Source of the DNA: an uncultured Roseateles sp.
GTDB taxonomy: Bacteria > Pseudomonadota > Gammaproteobacteria > Burkholderiales > Burkholderiaceae_C
Direction: 5' to 3'
DNA length: 64,000 nt
Assembly: GCF_963422335.1 (NCBI RefSeq)
Contig: NZ_OY729424.1
Coordinates: 5,332,001-5,396,000, forward strand
Each line of letters starts with the position of its first letter. Within the stretch, counting starts at the first letter, position 1. Position numbers and translations under genes: made by a program. Of the stretch, positions 24,248-33,344 are shown one piece after another. Below the pieces are notes generated by a model, which made no database searches, was not told where the DNA came from, and saw only the letters and a list, made by a program, of their open reading frames with translations.

Positions 24248-25162
24248 TCAGGGAGTTTTCTTGGACGAGCGCCGTACGATGGCCTCGTTGATTTCGCGGA
24301 CCGAGCGTTCAATCTCGGCCTCATCGAGTTCGGGGTTGTCTTCGTCGTCAGCGGCCGTGCTGGCCTGAATGGTCGATGCGAACTCGTCGTCGCTGAGCGA
24401 CTGGGTCGAGATGCCCATGGTCACATCCTCGCCGGCTTCCCATTCGACGGCCAACACCGTGACATTGTCGCAGCGCGGCCCACCGTTGCGCAAAGCCCGC
24501 TCCACCAGCTCGGGTACGGCATCGGCAATCGGCAGCTTGACCAACTGCTCGGTGATGACTTCATCGCTGACCGTACCCCAGAGGCCATCAGAGCACAGCA
24601 GCAGCCGGTCGCCATCCTGCAGCAGCATAGGCCCGGTGGTGTCCACCATCGGTTTGCCGGGGCTGCCAAGACAGGTGAACAGCACATTGCGGTTGAAGTG
24701 CTCGCCGGCGGCCGGGCTGCGGCCCAGCGCCTCCTGCAGCTCGCTGTAGGAATGGTCACGGGTGCGGGCGATCAGCTTGTCGCCGCGCACCAGATACAGC
24801 CGCGAGTCGCCGCAGTGCGCCCAGTAGGCCGCGTTGCCCTGCAGGATGCAGGCGACCAGGGTCGTGCGCGGCGTGTCGCTCATGCCCTTGGACGCGGCAT
24901 AGGCCAGCAATTGCAGATGGCCGGCAAGAATGCCCTCCTGCAGGAACTTGGCCGGGTCGGCCAGCGCCGGCGTGGCCTCGCGCTGGAACATGCCTGACAT
25001 GGTCTGCAGGGCCAGCTGGGCCGCGACCTCGCCCTCGGGGTGCCCGCCCATGCCGTCGGCCAGCGCAAACAGGCCGGCGTCACGGGTGTAGCTATAGCCC
25101 ATGCGGTCTTCGTTCTTCTCGCGGCCACCGCGCCGGCTGACCTGAAAGACGCTGAACCTCAT
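24248..25162 (-). CDS. PP2C-type serine/threonine protein phosphatase
   Basis: A 304-residue soluble PPM/PP2C phosphatase with all metal-binding motifs: GREKNEDRMG, LFALADGMGGHPEGE, HCGDSRLYLVR, LLLCSDGLWGTV and DNVTVLAVEW. The tail of about 60 residues is acidic (DDEDNPELDEAEIE) and ends in a basic patch, SSKKTP. Its start overlaps the kinase stop by 4 bp, so kinase and phosphatase are made as a pair, the usual PrkC/PrpC-like arrangement. It presumably dephosphorylates targets of that kinase. Confidence 0.93.
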   Translation of the reverse strand: MRFSVFQVSRRGGREKNEDRMGYSYTRDAGLFALADGMGGHPEGEVAAQLALQTMSGMFQREATPALADPAKFLQEGILAGHLQLLAYAASKGMSDTPRTTLVACILQGNAAYWAHCGDSRLYLVRGDKLIARTRDHSYSELQEALGRSPAAGEHFNRNVLFTCLGSPGKPMVDTTGPMLLQDGDRLLLCSDGLWGTVSDEVITEQLVKLPIADAVPELVERALRNGGPRCDNVTVLAVEWEAGEDVTMGISTQSLSDDEFASTIQASTAADDEDNPELDEAEIERSVREINEAIVRRSSKKTP

Positions 25163-26127
25163 GGCTTGGCCCCGGTCTTCAGGTTCTCAAGCTGCAGCTT
25201 CAAACGCTCGCTGAAACTGAGCTTGGTGTAGCGGCGCTCGGTCTCGCGGGCCAGCTCCTTTTGCAAGGCAAACACCGACTGCGGCCGCGCCAGCGGGTCC
25301 AGCGACATGCACCACTCGGTGACCTCGATCAGGTTGTCGGAATAGATATTGCGCAGGCGCGACAGGCTCAGGGCGATGCGGTCCTTCTCGATGCGCTGCG
25401 GTGCATCGTTGGGCGGATAGCCCTGCATGCAGGCGTAGATGCAGGCACCGATGGCATAGATATCGGTCCAGGGGCCCAGGGTGCCATCGCGCCGGTACAT
25501 CTCGGGCGCGGCAAAGCCGGGCGTGTACATCGGGCGGATGAAGTTGCCTTCCTTGCTCAGCACCTCGCGGGCCGCGCCAAAGTCGAGCAGCACGGCCTTG
25601 TTGTCGTTGGTGATGAAGATATTGGCCGGCTTGATGTCCAGGTGCAGCATCTTGTGCTGGTGGACGATGCGCAGGCCGCGCAGGATCTCGTCGAACAGGC
25701 TGCGAATCGTCGATTCGCGAAACACCTTGTCACGTTTCAATTCGCGAGCGGTGACGATGAAGTCCTGCAGGGTGTCCCCTTGCAGGTAGTTCATCACCAT
25801 GTAGACGGTTTCGTTCTCGCGCAGGAAGTTCAGCACCGAGACGACGCTGGGATGCGAGATCTGCGCCAGCGAACGGCCTTCCTCAAAGAAGCTTTTCAAC
25901 CCCAGACGGTACAGGGGCTGTTTCTCGGGTTTGACGCGGGGGGTCAGTTCTCCCGGGGAACGTTCTGCCAGTGAAGACGGCAGATATTCCTTCAGGGCCA
26001 CGAGCCGGTGCTCAGGGTCTTCGGCGAGATACACCACGCCAAATCCGCCTGCTGCCAGTCGCTTGACTATCTGATATCCCCCAACGACGGTACCCGCAGG
26101 CAAGGGTGCCGGTTTCGGCTTTGACAT
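25159..26127 (-). CDS. cytosolic Hanks-type serine/threonine protein kinase
   Basis: A 322-residue kinase without a membrane segment or PASTA domains. Gly-rich loop LAAGGFGVVYLA; ATP-anchoring K46 in ALKEYLP; catalytic loop HLDIKPAN with D164, K166 and N169; DFG at 182-184; APE-like AAPEMYRRDG. The HRD Arg is Leu here, so it is a non-RD kinase that may not need activation-loop phosphorylation. The basic helical tail (KLSFSERLKLQLENLKTGAKP) follows the kinase fold. It is the first gene of a kinase-PP2C-rph-rdgB-hemW cluster, and its ATG is only 28 bp from the divergent yicC start. Confidence 0.93.
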   Translation of the reverse strand: MSKPKPAPLPAGTVVGGYQIVKRLAAGGFGVVYLAEDPEHRLVALKEYLPSSLAERSPGELTPRVKPEKQPLYRLGLKSFFEEGRSLAQISHPSVVSVLNFLRENETVYMVMNYLQGDTLQDFIVTARELKRDKVFRESTIRSLFDEILRGLRIVHQHKMLHLDIKPANIFITNDNKAVLLDFGAAREVLSKEGNFIRPMYTPGFAAPEMYRRDGTLGPWTDIYAIGACIYACMQGYPPNDAPQRIEKDRIALSLSRLRNIYSDNLIEVTEWCMSLDPLARPQSVFALQKELARETERRYTKLSFSERLKLQLENLKTGAKP

Positions 26128-26155
26128 AATCGGGTTTTGCTCGTCCGAAAGCTAC

Positions 26156-27067
26156 ATGGCAGTTTACAGCATGACCGGCTACGCCAGCGCCTCCTCCCGC
26201 CCTCCCGAGGGTGGTGAAGCAGCCGCTGCCGCCACAGCCACCGTCACCGTCGAGCTGCGCTCGGTCAACGGCCGATTCCTGGATCTGGGCTTTCGCCTGC
26301 CCGACGATTTGCGCTCGCTGGAACCCGCGCTGCGCGATCTGATCACCGCCAAGTTCCGGCGCGGCAAGATCGAGCTGCGCATCAACACCCAGCGCGAGAC
26401 CGATTCGGCCTGGCCCCAGCCCCAGCCCGATCAGCTGAACCGACTGTCGCGCCTGGAGAGCTCGGTGCAGAGCTGGCTGCCCAAGGCGCAGTCCTTGAGC
26501 GTCCACGAGGTGCTGCAGTGGTGCAAGGGCGGCGCTGGCAACGAGCGCCTGGACGAGGCCACGCTGGACGCCACCAAGCGCTGCATCGCCGGCCTGGCCG
26601 AGGCCCGCGCCCGCGAAGGCGACAAGCTGGTCACCATACTGATGGAGCGCGTGGACCGCCTGCGCGAACTGGCCACCCAGGCCGAGCCGCTGGTGCCCGC
26701 CGTGGTGAAACGCCAGCAGCAGCGCTTTCTGGAGCGCTGGCAGGAGGCGCTGGAAGCCACCGGCGCGGCCCAGACCATTCCCCGCGAGGCGCTGCAGGAA
26801 CGCGCGCTGAACGAGGCCGCCGCTTACGCCATCCGCATCGACGTGGCCGAGGAAGTGGCGCGGCTGCGCTCGCACCTGGACGAGATCGCCCGGCTGCTCA
26901 AGGTCGGTGGCGAGGTCGGCAAGCGGCTGGACTTCCTGATTCAGGAGCTGCTGCGCGAGGCCAACACCCTCGGCTCCAAGGCCGCGGCGCTGGAGTTGAC
27001 GAATATCTCGGTCGAGATGAAGGTCGCGATCGAGCAGCTGCGCGAGCAGGTGCAGAACATCGAATAG
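26156..27067 (+). CDS. yicC: YicC-family endoribonuclease
   Basis: A 303-residue YicC protein. E. coli YicC cleaves RNA and takes part in small-RNA turnover. The N-terminus VYSMTGYASAS and RSVNGRFLDLGFRLPDDLRSLEP match the YicC_N domain. The C-terminal DUF1732 ends with RLDFLIQELLREANTLGSKA...LTNISVEMKVAIEQLREQVQNIE, the family signature. ATG 26156 is used; ATG 26171 would also fit. In related bacteria gmk normally follows directly or close by, but here gmk is almost 12 kb away. Confidence 0.94.
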   Translation: MAVYSMTGYASASSRPPEGGEAAAAATATVTVELRSVNGRFLDLGFRLPDDLRSLEPALRDLITAKFRRGKIELRINTQRETDSAWPQPQPDQLNRLSRLESSVQSWLPKAQSLSVHEVLQWCKGGAGNERLDEATLDATKRCIAGLAEARAREGDKLVTILMERVDRLRELATQAEPLVPAVVKRQQQRFLERWQEALEATGAAQTIPREALQERALNEAAAYAIRIDVAEEVARLRSHLDEIARLLKVGGEVGKRLDFLIQELLREANTLGSKAAALELTNISVEMKVAIEQLREQVQNIE

Positions 27068-27073
27068 GGGCCT

Positions 27074-28138
27074 ATGACGGTCAACGCCTCGCCTTTGTCA
27101 GCCATCGTCGACGTCCAGCCTCTGGGCATGCCCTGGGAGACCCTGGATCCCTTCCTTTTCTGCGTCCACCACGATGACGCCTATCCACCGGGCAATGGCC
27201 GCTTCGGGCCGGACGCGTCGCTGCTGCCGGGCCGGCAGATGGGCTCGGACTTTTCGCGCAAGGACGGCTGGAGCATGTATCACGGCCAGCAGGTCCCCGG
27301 GTTCCCCGCCCATCCGCACCGCGGCTTCGAGACGGTGACCATCGTCCGCAAGGGCCGTATCGACCATTCCGACTCGCTCGGGGCCGGCGCGCGTTTCGGG
27401 GGCGGCGACGTCCAATGGCTGACGGCCGGCAAGGGCATCGTCCACGCCGAGATGTTCCCCCTGCTGCACACCGACCGGCCCAACTCGCTGGAGTTGTTCC
27501 AGATCTGGCTCAACCTGCCGGCGCAAAGCAAGATGGTCGACCCGCACTTCACGATGTTCTGGTCGCAGGACATCCCGCGGCACACCTTCGTCGACCAGGC
27601 CGGGCGGGCCACCGAAGTGGTGATCATTGCAGGCGACCTTGCCAACGGCAAGGGCAGCGTGGCCAAGCCGCTGACGCCGCCACCGGACTCCTGGGCTTCG
27701 CGCCCGCATTCGGACCTGGCCATGTGGACGCTGCATATTCAGCCCGGCGCGCAATGGCTGCTGCCGGCGGCCACGGGCAACGGCACTCGCCGCAAGCTGT
27801 ACTTCTTCGCCGGCACCCAGATCACCATCGATGGCCAGCCCGTGCCCGCGGGCTCCTCCATCGAAGTCCGGGCGGGCGTAGCCATCGAGCTGTTGAATGG
27901 CGATGCCCCCGCCGAGTTGCTGATGCTGCAAGGCCGCCCCATCGGCGAGCCGGTGGCTCAATACGGGCCCTTTGTGATGAACACCGAGCTGGAACTGCAG
28001 CAGGCCTTCGAGGACTATCGCCGCACCCAGTTCGGCGGCTGGCCTTGGCCAGACTCTGCGCCGGTACACGGCGACGAGGGCAGCCGCTTCGCCCGGCATG
28101 CCGATGGCAAGACCGAACGCCACCCATCGCAGGAGTAG
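27074..28138 (+). CDS. pirin family protein
   Basis: A 354-residue bicupin of the pirin family. The N-terminal cupin carries the metal-site pattern GFPAHPHRGFETVTIV and, later, GGGDVQWLTAGKGIVHAEMF, giving the His-x-His/His/Glu ligands. The second cupin is in the C-terminal half, ending with EPVAQYGPFVMNT, a conserved pirin block. Some bacterial pirins are quercetinases or affect pyruvate metabolism; the function here is unknown. It starts 6 bp after yicC and may be co-transcribed with it. It is convergent with the catabolic operon; the 119-bp gap holds only a small inverted repeat, GTCGGG/CCCGAC, at 28163-28175. Confidence 0.87.
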   Translation: MTVNASPLSAIVDVQPLGMPWETLDPFLFCVHHDDAYPPGNGRFGPDASLLPGRQMGSDFSRKDGWSMYHGQQVPGFPAHPHRGFETVTIVRKGRIDHSDSLGAGARFGGGDVQWLTAGKGIVHAEMFPLLHTDRPNSLELFQIWLNLPAQSKMVDPHFTMFWSQDIPRHTFVDQAGRATEVVIIAGDLANGKGSVAKPLTPPPDSWASRPHSDLAMWTLHIQPGAQWLLPAATGNGTRRKLYFFAGTQITIDGQPVPAGSSIEVRAGVAIELLNGDAPAELLMLQGRPIGEPVAQYGPFVMNTELELQQAFEDYRRTQFGGWPWPDSAPVHGDEGSRFARHADGKTERHPSQE

Positions 28139-28257
28139 GCGGTCAGACGAAAGGCGGCGGCCGTCGGGACCCGACCTTCACCGGCGCGCCGCGCGCACGG
28201 CCTGGCCAGGCGGGACCGCAGACTGGCCACCGTCAGCACGGCCATCGGACTTCGAGG

Positions 28258-29403
28258 TCAGGTACGTACTCGCAGCGACTGGTACGTCGCTTCGATCAGC
28301 GCCGTTGCCCAGGGCCCGGTGTTGGCCACCGGTGACATCCGGTTGGGCGAGTAGCTGAAGCTCAAACGGCGGTCGGGGTCGGCAAAGGCTATCGATCCCC
28401 CCATGCCCGGATGGCCGAAATTGCGTGCGCCCTGGCCGATGGCGAACACCGGCCCGGCCAGCATGAAGCCCAGGCCCATGCTGAACGGGCGCTGTGTCAT
28501 GAAGTCCATGCCGGTCCAGCTGCCCCGGGTGGCCTCGGCGAGCACCGCCGGGTCCAGCAAGGAGTAGCCGTCCAGGGTGCCGCCGCAGGCCAAGGCCGCA
28601 TAGATGCGCGCCATGCCGCGTGCGTTGCCATGCCCTGCATAGCGCCGCCACTGCGGCGAGTTGTAGTCCTCGTCGCGCGGCAGCGGCCGCCAGGCGCGGT
28701 AGAGCGGCGAGGCGGTATTGCGCTTCATGCCCTCCAGACTGGGCGTGCCCGGTGTTTCGATGTAGTCCGCGCACAGGGCGTGCTGCGCGTCCTCCAGTCC
28801 GAGCCAGTACTCGGCGCCCAGCGGCGTGGCGATCTCGTCGCGCTCGTAGTCATGTGCGCTGCGCCCGCTTGCATGCCGGATCAGCTCGGCGCACAGGGGC
28901 GGAAAGGTGAAGGAGTGGTAGCAGGGCTGCGTGCCGGGCTCCCACTCGGGCGGCTGGGCGGCCAGCGCGGCCGCCACCACGCCCGGCTCGTACAGCGACC
29001 CGATCGGCGCCGCATCGGGAAAAGGCAGGCCCGCGACATGCCCGAGCAGCTGGCGGACGCTGACCTTCTCCTTGCCCGCCTGAGCGAACGCCGGCCAGTA
29101 GCGTGCCACCGGCGCGTCGAGTTCGATACGCCCCTGCCCCACCAGCCGCAGCACGCAAAGGGCAAAGACCGACTTGCCGACCGATTTCAGGTCGGTGATG
29201 GTGTCGCGCTGCCAGGGCTGCGTACGCGCGGCGTCGCGGTAGCCGGCCCACAGGTCGACCACCGTCTCACCGTCAATCACCACCGACACGGCGCAGCCGA
29301 CCTCCTCGCCCGCCGCCATATTGGATTCGAGCGCCTGCCGCACGGCCGCAAAGGCCGGTGCGCAATGGCCGCCGACGGGGATCTGGTTTGGTTTCTGCTG
29401 CAT
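28258..29403 (-). CDS. serine beta-lactamase-like hydrolase (family VIII esterase type)
   Basis: A 381-residue penicillin-binding-protein-like hydrolase. The nucleophile motif S-x-x-K is S74-VG-K77 (LKSVGKSVFAL). The KTG-box position reads FGHPGMGGS (HxG), typical of EstB-like carboxylesterases and not of true beta-lactamases. There is no signal peptide, so it is cytoplasmic. It is the last gene of the leftward catabolic operon, 4 bp after the Bug-type gene. A role in opening an ester, lactone or amide substrate fits the context but is an inference. Confidence 0.85.
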   Translation of the reverse strand: MQQKPNQIPVGGHCAPAFAAVRQALESNMAAGEEVGCAVSVVIDGETVVDLWAGYRDAARTQPWQRDTITDLKSVGKSVFALCVLRLVGQGRIELDAPVARYWPAFAQAGKEKVSVRQLLGHVAGLPFPDAAPIGSLYEPGVVAAALAAQPPEWEPGTQPCYHSFTFPPLCAELIRHASGRSAHDYERDEIATPLGAEYWLGLEDAQHALCADYIETPGTPSLEGMKRNTASPLYRAWRPLPRDEDYNSPQWRRYAGHGNARGMARIYAALACGGTLDGYSLLDPAVLAEATRGSWTGMDFMTQRPFSMGLGFMLAGPVFAIGQGARNFGHPGMGGSIAFADPDRRLSFSYSPNRMSPVANTGPWATALIEATYQSLRVRT

Positions 29404-29407
29404 TGCC

Positions 29408-30385
29408 TCAATCCACCAGAGTGATGCCCGAGGCTTTGACGACCTGCGTCCACTTGGTGATCTCGGTGTTCAGCGTCTTGCCGAACTCCTGCGGTGACAT
29501 CATCAAAATCTGGCTGTCGACCTTGGCCCAGGCCTCCTGAACGTCGGGGCGCTTCATGATGGTGTTGATCTCACGGTTGAGGCGGTCGACGATGGCCCGC
29601 GGTGTCCCGGCCGGTGCCATCAGGCCGATGACCACCTGCACCTCATAGCCGGGCACGCCGGCCTCGGCCAGGGTCGGGACGTTCGGCAGCGATGGCGAAC
29701 GAAGCGCCCCCGTCGTGCCCAGTGCGCGCAGCTTGCCCGAGCGGATGAACGGTGCCGCGCCGGCGATGGTGTCGAACATGGCCTGCACACGGCCCTCGAG
29801 CAGGTCCAGGCGCGCGCCGCCGCCGGTCTTGTACGGCACATGGGTCATCAGCGTTCCGGTCATCGATTCGAACAGCTTGGCCTCCATATGCAACATGCTG
29901 CCGATGCCACTGGACCCGTAGTAGATCTGCTCCGGTCCGGCCTTCGCCAGCGCGATCAGTTCCTTCACCGAATTGGCCTTCACCGAGGGATGGACCACCA
30001 GCACGCTTTCGGCGCTGCTCAGCGTCGCCACGGGCACCAGGTCGCGCATCAGCTGGTACTTCTTCAGATTGACGCCGGTGGCTTCGACCAGCGCATGCGA
30101 GCTGGTGATCATCACCAGTGTGTAGCCGTCCGGCGTGGCCTTGGCCGCTGTCGTGGTGCCGATGGAGAGAACACCGCCCGGCATGTTCTCCACCACCAGG
30201 GGCTGACCGAGCACGGTCTGCAAATGCTGCCCGACCAGCCGGGCATAGATGTCGGTCGCGCCCCCCGCGCCGAAGGGCACGATCAGGTGGATGGGCCGTG
30301 ACGGCCAGGCCTGCGCGCTGGCCTCCGTCATGAAGGAGCTCAGCAGGACAAGGCCCGCCAGCATCAGGCAACGAATGAGGATCAT
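29408..30385 (-). CDS. Bug/TctC-type periplasmic binding protein
   Basis: A 325-residue tripartite-tricarboxylate-transporter receptor. The signal peptide is MILIRCLMLAGLVLLSSFMTEASA, followed by WPSRPIHLIVPFGAGGATDIYARLVGQHL, the Bug family opening that holds the carboxylate-binding loop. PDGYTLVMITSSHAL and YGSSGIGSMLHMEAKLF are also characteristic. No TctA/TctB membrane genes are adjacent, which is usual for the large Bug families of Burkholderiales. It lies between the porin and serine hydrolase genes and probably captures the operon's substrate, likely a small carboxylated or amide compound. Confidence 0.92.
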   Translation of the reverse strand: MILIRCLMLAGLVLLSSFMTEASAQAWPSRPIHLIVPFGAGGATDIYARLVGQHLQTVLGQPLVVENMPGGVLSIGTTTAAKATPDGYTLVMITSSHALVEATGVNLKKYQLMRDLVPVATLSSAESVLVVHPSVKANSVKELIALAKAGPEQIYYGSSGIGSMLHMEAKLFESMTGTLMTHVPYKTGGGARLDLLEGRVQAMFDTIAGAAPFIRSGKLRALGTTGALRSPSLPNVPTLAEAGVPGYEVQVVIGLMAPAGTPRAIVDRLNREINTIMKRPDVQEAWAKVDSQILMMSPQEFGKTLNTEITKWTQVVKASGITLVD

Positions 30386-30419
30386 GGGAGTCGTCCGGTG
30401 GGGTGGCTAGGGAGGCCGG

Positions 30420-31493
30420 TCAGAAGCTGTGACGGATGCCGAGCATGTAGCCCGAGGTGTCTTCGCCACGAGCCACCGCCAGGCCGCGATAGACGGCCTG
30501 TTGTGCGATGCCGCTGTTGCGTATCAGCGCGACCTCCGAATACAGCAAGGTGCGCTTGGACAGGCTGTAGAAGGCGCCGAGCCCGACAAAGTCCACGCTG
30601 CCGGCCGATTGGCGGAAGGTCTTGCGCCCGAGCTCGGCACTCAGCTTCCACTCCGCCGTGGGCTTGCCGCTCAGGCCGAGGATGCTGAGTCCGAATTCCG
30701 GGGTGACACCGATGCCGGTGTGTTTCTCGTCGAAGTAGCCGAAGTGGGCTGCGACCGGGCCGAAGTCGTAAACCCCCATGACGATCTTGCGCACCGCCTT
30801 GAAGCTGACCGCGGGCAGGTTGTCGGTCTGGGTCTGCTCCACCACCCCAGAGAGGTCGAGACCACCGGCACGATAGTGCAGCGCCACTGCCGACGAGATG
30901 CCGTTGCGGCTGGGGGACACGGGCTCGTCGTTCAGGATCGAGAGGCTGTGCTGGAACTCGAAGCGCAGCCCGCCCATCGTCGGGCTGCTGTAGCGGATCG
31001 AGTTGTCCCAGTACGGCGCATAGCCGCCGATGCCCAGATTGAATGCGCCGGCAAAGTTGGACTGCGAGGGCGCCTTGAACACCAGCACCTGGTGGGTGGG
31101 ATCGAACAGCCTGCCGGCCTCGATACGGCCATAGGGCGTGCCGAGGCCGAGCTTGGCCTCGGAGCCCCAGAACTTGGTGCCGGAAATACCGCCGCTGCTG
31201 GGCACGAACAGCGAACGCAGCAGAAAGGTCGCCTCGTAACCGCCACCCAGGTCTTCCTTGCCCTGTATCACCAAGCTGCTGGCGGCAATGCTGCCGTTGC
31301 TCATCTGCTTGAGCGACTTGCTGTCGGTCTTGATGTAGCCGACGCCCAGGTCCACGGCGCCGGAAACGCTGACCGACGACTGCGCCTGCGCAGCGCCGCC
31401 GACCGACGCGATCAGCATCGGCAGCACAGCCCGTGCAAGGGAAACGCGCGGCCCGGGGCGGGCGGCGGCAATGGCGGGAACGGTTGTTTTCAA
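30420..31493 (-). CDS. Gram-negative outer-membrane porin
   Basis: A 357-residue general porin of the betaproteobacterial porin_4/OmpC-like type. Signal peptide cleavage is likely after GGAAQA, and the mature chain opens QSSVSVSGAVDLGVGYIKTD. Alternating beta strands run throughout and the last residue is Phe (GYMLGIRHSF), as needed for BAM assembly. The start is taken as TTG at 31493: a strong AGGAG (31499-31503) sits 5 nt before it, and the only ATG further upstream leads into non-signal sequence. The operon position implies uptake of the pathway substrate. Confidence 0.9.
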   Translation of the reverse strand: MKTTVPAIAAARPGPRVSLARAVLPMLIASVGGAAQAQSSVSVSGAVDLGVGYIKTDSKSLKQMSNGSIAASSLVIQGKEDLGGGYEATFLLRSLFVPSSGGISGTKFWGSEAKLGLGTPYGRIEAGRLFDPTHQVLVFKAPSQSNFAGAFNLGIGGYAPYWDNSIRYSSPTMGGLRFEFQHSLSILNDEPVSPSRNGISSAVALHYRAGGLDLSGVVEQTQTDNLPAVSFKAVRKIVMGVYDFGPVAAHFGYFDEKHTGIGVTPEFGLSILGLSGKPTAEWKLSAELGRKTFRQSAGSVDFVGLGAFYSLSKRTLLYSEVALIRNSGIAQQAVYRGLAVARGEDTSGYMLGIRHSF

Positions 31494-31530
31494 GGTATCT
31501 CCTGGTCGGTGATGGCTGTCGCCGGGGGGC

Positions 31531-33324
31531 TCAAGTCCGTGCGTGCAGTGAGTCGCGACGCAGCAGAAAGGTCTTGTCGGTGTCGAGCCGTCCGTCGGCA
31601 TCGACCTCGACCTGGTAGAGGGCGCGGGCGCGCTCGGGGCTGATCCAGCCTTCGCTCACGTCGCGCGCAACGCGTGCGGCGTCGCGCTCGGACGGCTCGC
31701 CATAGCCGCCGCCACCGCAGGAGCTGGAGACGATCCGCTCCCGGTCACTCAAGGTGACCTGACCCCAGGCGGGCAGCGGCTCTGTCCCGCCGTCGGCGCG
31801 GCGCAGTCCCTGGGACGCGGCGGCGCCCGACATGCCGCCGCGCACGCCCTTCGCGGCATTGATCACGCCATCGCAGCCATAGGCCACGGTGAGTGTGTTG
31901 CCCGCGGCCGGCCCGAATTCGACGTACACGCTGGAGGCACCGACATGCCGGCCGGCACCCTCGGTGTCGGGCAGGAAACGGCGCTGGTGGATCTGCAAGG
32001 GCTGACGCAACTCGTCGAGCTCGATGCTGTCGATGAACATCTTGCCGGCATTGCCGACGTGGCCGATCAGTTGCCAGGCATCTGCCACAGGCCCTGCCGC
32101 GCCGCCGGAGACGCCGATGATCACCTGGTTGACGAAGGGCTTGCCGGTGATCGGGTCGGCGCCGGAGACGACGCCGCCGCCGGCCGGGATGACGCCGCCG
32201 CACTCGGCCAGGCCGATGCCGTCGGCGATGCCTGCGATCGCGCTCTGCACGCCGTTGGCGACGCGGTCGGCGATATTGGTGGTGGCCGCCGAGCAGGAGG
32301 TCGGGTGCAGCGGAATGCCGGCAATGCAGTTCTCGCGCAGCAGGATGTGCAGGCGGCGGAAGCTGCCGGCGTTCTTGGGCACCGTGTGGTCGATGCTGTT
32401 GAACACGCCCACCATGGCCGAGGTGCGGGCACAGGCCTCCGACAGATTCAGGCCGATGGGCAGGCAGTCCGGGTTGTCGCGCAGATCGACTTCGACCCGG
32501 CCCTGCTCGGGATCGACCTGCACATCGACACGGATGGCAATGCCCTCGGCACCCATGCCGGGCAGCGGGTCATGGATGCTGGTCTGGGTCGCGCGACCGG
32601 CCGGGATGCGGCGAATCGCGGCCACCATGCGGCGCTCGCTGTAGTCGAAGTAGTCGCGCTCGTAGCCCTGCAGCTTGTCCCAGCCCAGTTCCTGGCCGAG
32701 GGCCAGCAGCTCGCGCTCGCCGATGCGGGCCGCGCCCACCATGGCCAGGAAGTCGCCGTGCCACTGCCCCGGCACGCGGATGCGCATCTCGCACATGCGC
32801 ACGATGTCATTGATGTCGCGGTAGTCCTGTTGCACCTTGACCGCCGGAAAGATCAGCGCACCTTCTTCGTAGACGTCACGGGCCATGCCCATATAGGTGG
32901 TCGGCTGCGAGTTGCCACAATCCGCCTGGTGCGCCTTGGCCAGCACCGTGTAGCGATGCACGCCATCGCCGTCGATCACCGGCACCAGGATGGTGTGATC
33001 GGCCGGATGCGAGCAGCCGTGGTAGGGCGAGTTGTGCAGGAAGGCGTCGCCGGCCTGCAGCTTAGGATGGAACTGCTGCATGGCGCGGGCCATCAGGTCC
33101 GGACCTGAGAGCACGTGGATGGGCAGGCTCTCCGCGGCCGCCAGCAGCTCGTTGTCGCGCGTCACGATGCAGCAGGAGAAGTCGCGCGCCATGTTGATCA
33201 CGCCGGAGCGCGAGGAGCGCAGCAGCGTGTTCGCCATCTTGCGGGCGATGCCCTCGAAGCGGTTGGACAGCAGGGCCAGGCGCACACCGTCGCTGCCGCG
33301 TGTGGAGTTCGATGGATTCGACAT
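31531..33324 (-). CDS. hyuB: hydantoinase B / oxoprolinase-type subunit
   Basis: A 597-residue HyuB-family subunit. These act with HyuA in ATP-dependent opening of hydantoins or 5-oxoproline, or in acetone/acetophenone carboxylases. Family blocks: RFEGIARKMANTLLRSSRSGVINMARDFSC, DAFLHNSPYHGCSHPADHTI, LRDNPDCLPIGLNLSEACARTS, RRLHILLRENC and the C-terminal SSSCGGGGYGEPSERD. The ATG at 33324 (MSNPSNSTRG) has an AGGAG upstream. It is 20 bp after hyuA. No third (acetone carboxylase gamma-like) gene is present, which favours a hydrolase over a carboxylase. Confidence 0.88.
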   Translation of the reverse strand: MSNPSNSTRGSDGVRLALLSNRFEGIARKMANTLLRSSRSGVINMARDFSCCIVTRDNELLAAAESLPIHVLSGPDLMARAMQQFHPKLQAGDAFLHNSPYHGCSHPADHTILVPVIDGDGVHRYTVLAKAHQADCGNSQPTTYMGMARDVYEEGALIFPAVKVQQDYRDINDIVRMCEMRIRVPGQWHGDFLAMVGAARIGERELLALGQELGWDKLQGYERDYFDYSERRMVAAIRRIPAGRATQTSIHDPLPGMGAEGIAIRVDVQVDPEQGRVEVDLRDNPDCLPIGLNLSEACARTSAMVGVFNSIDHTVPKNAGSFRRLHILLRENCIAGIPLHPTSCSAATTNIADRVANGVQSAIAGIADGIGLAECGGVIPAGGGVVSGADPITGKPFVNQVIIGVSGGAAGPVADAWQLIGHVGNAGKMFIDSIELDELRQPLQIHQRRFLPDTEGAGRHVGASSVYVEFGPAAGNTLTVAYGCDGVINAAKGVRGGMSGAAASQGLRRADGGTEPLPAWGQVTLSDRERIVSSSCGGGGYGEPSERDAARVARDVSEGWISPERARALYQVEVDADGRLDTDKTFLLRRDSLHART

Positions 33325-33344
33325 GTGAATCGGCTCCTGTTCTT

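Noticed and set aside
28139..28257. Possible terminator or attachment site between pirin and the serine hydrolase
   Set aside because: Only a small inverted repeat with a 1-nt centre and no T-run; no direct repeat matching the other end of the accessory block was found.
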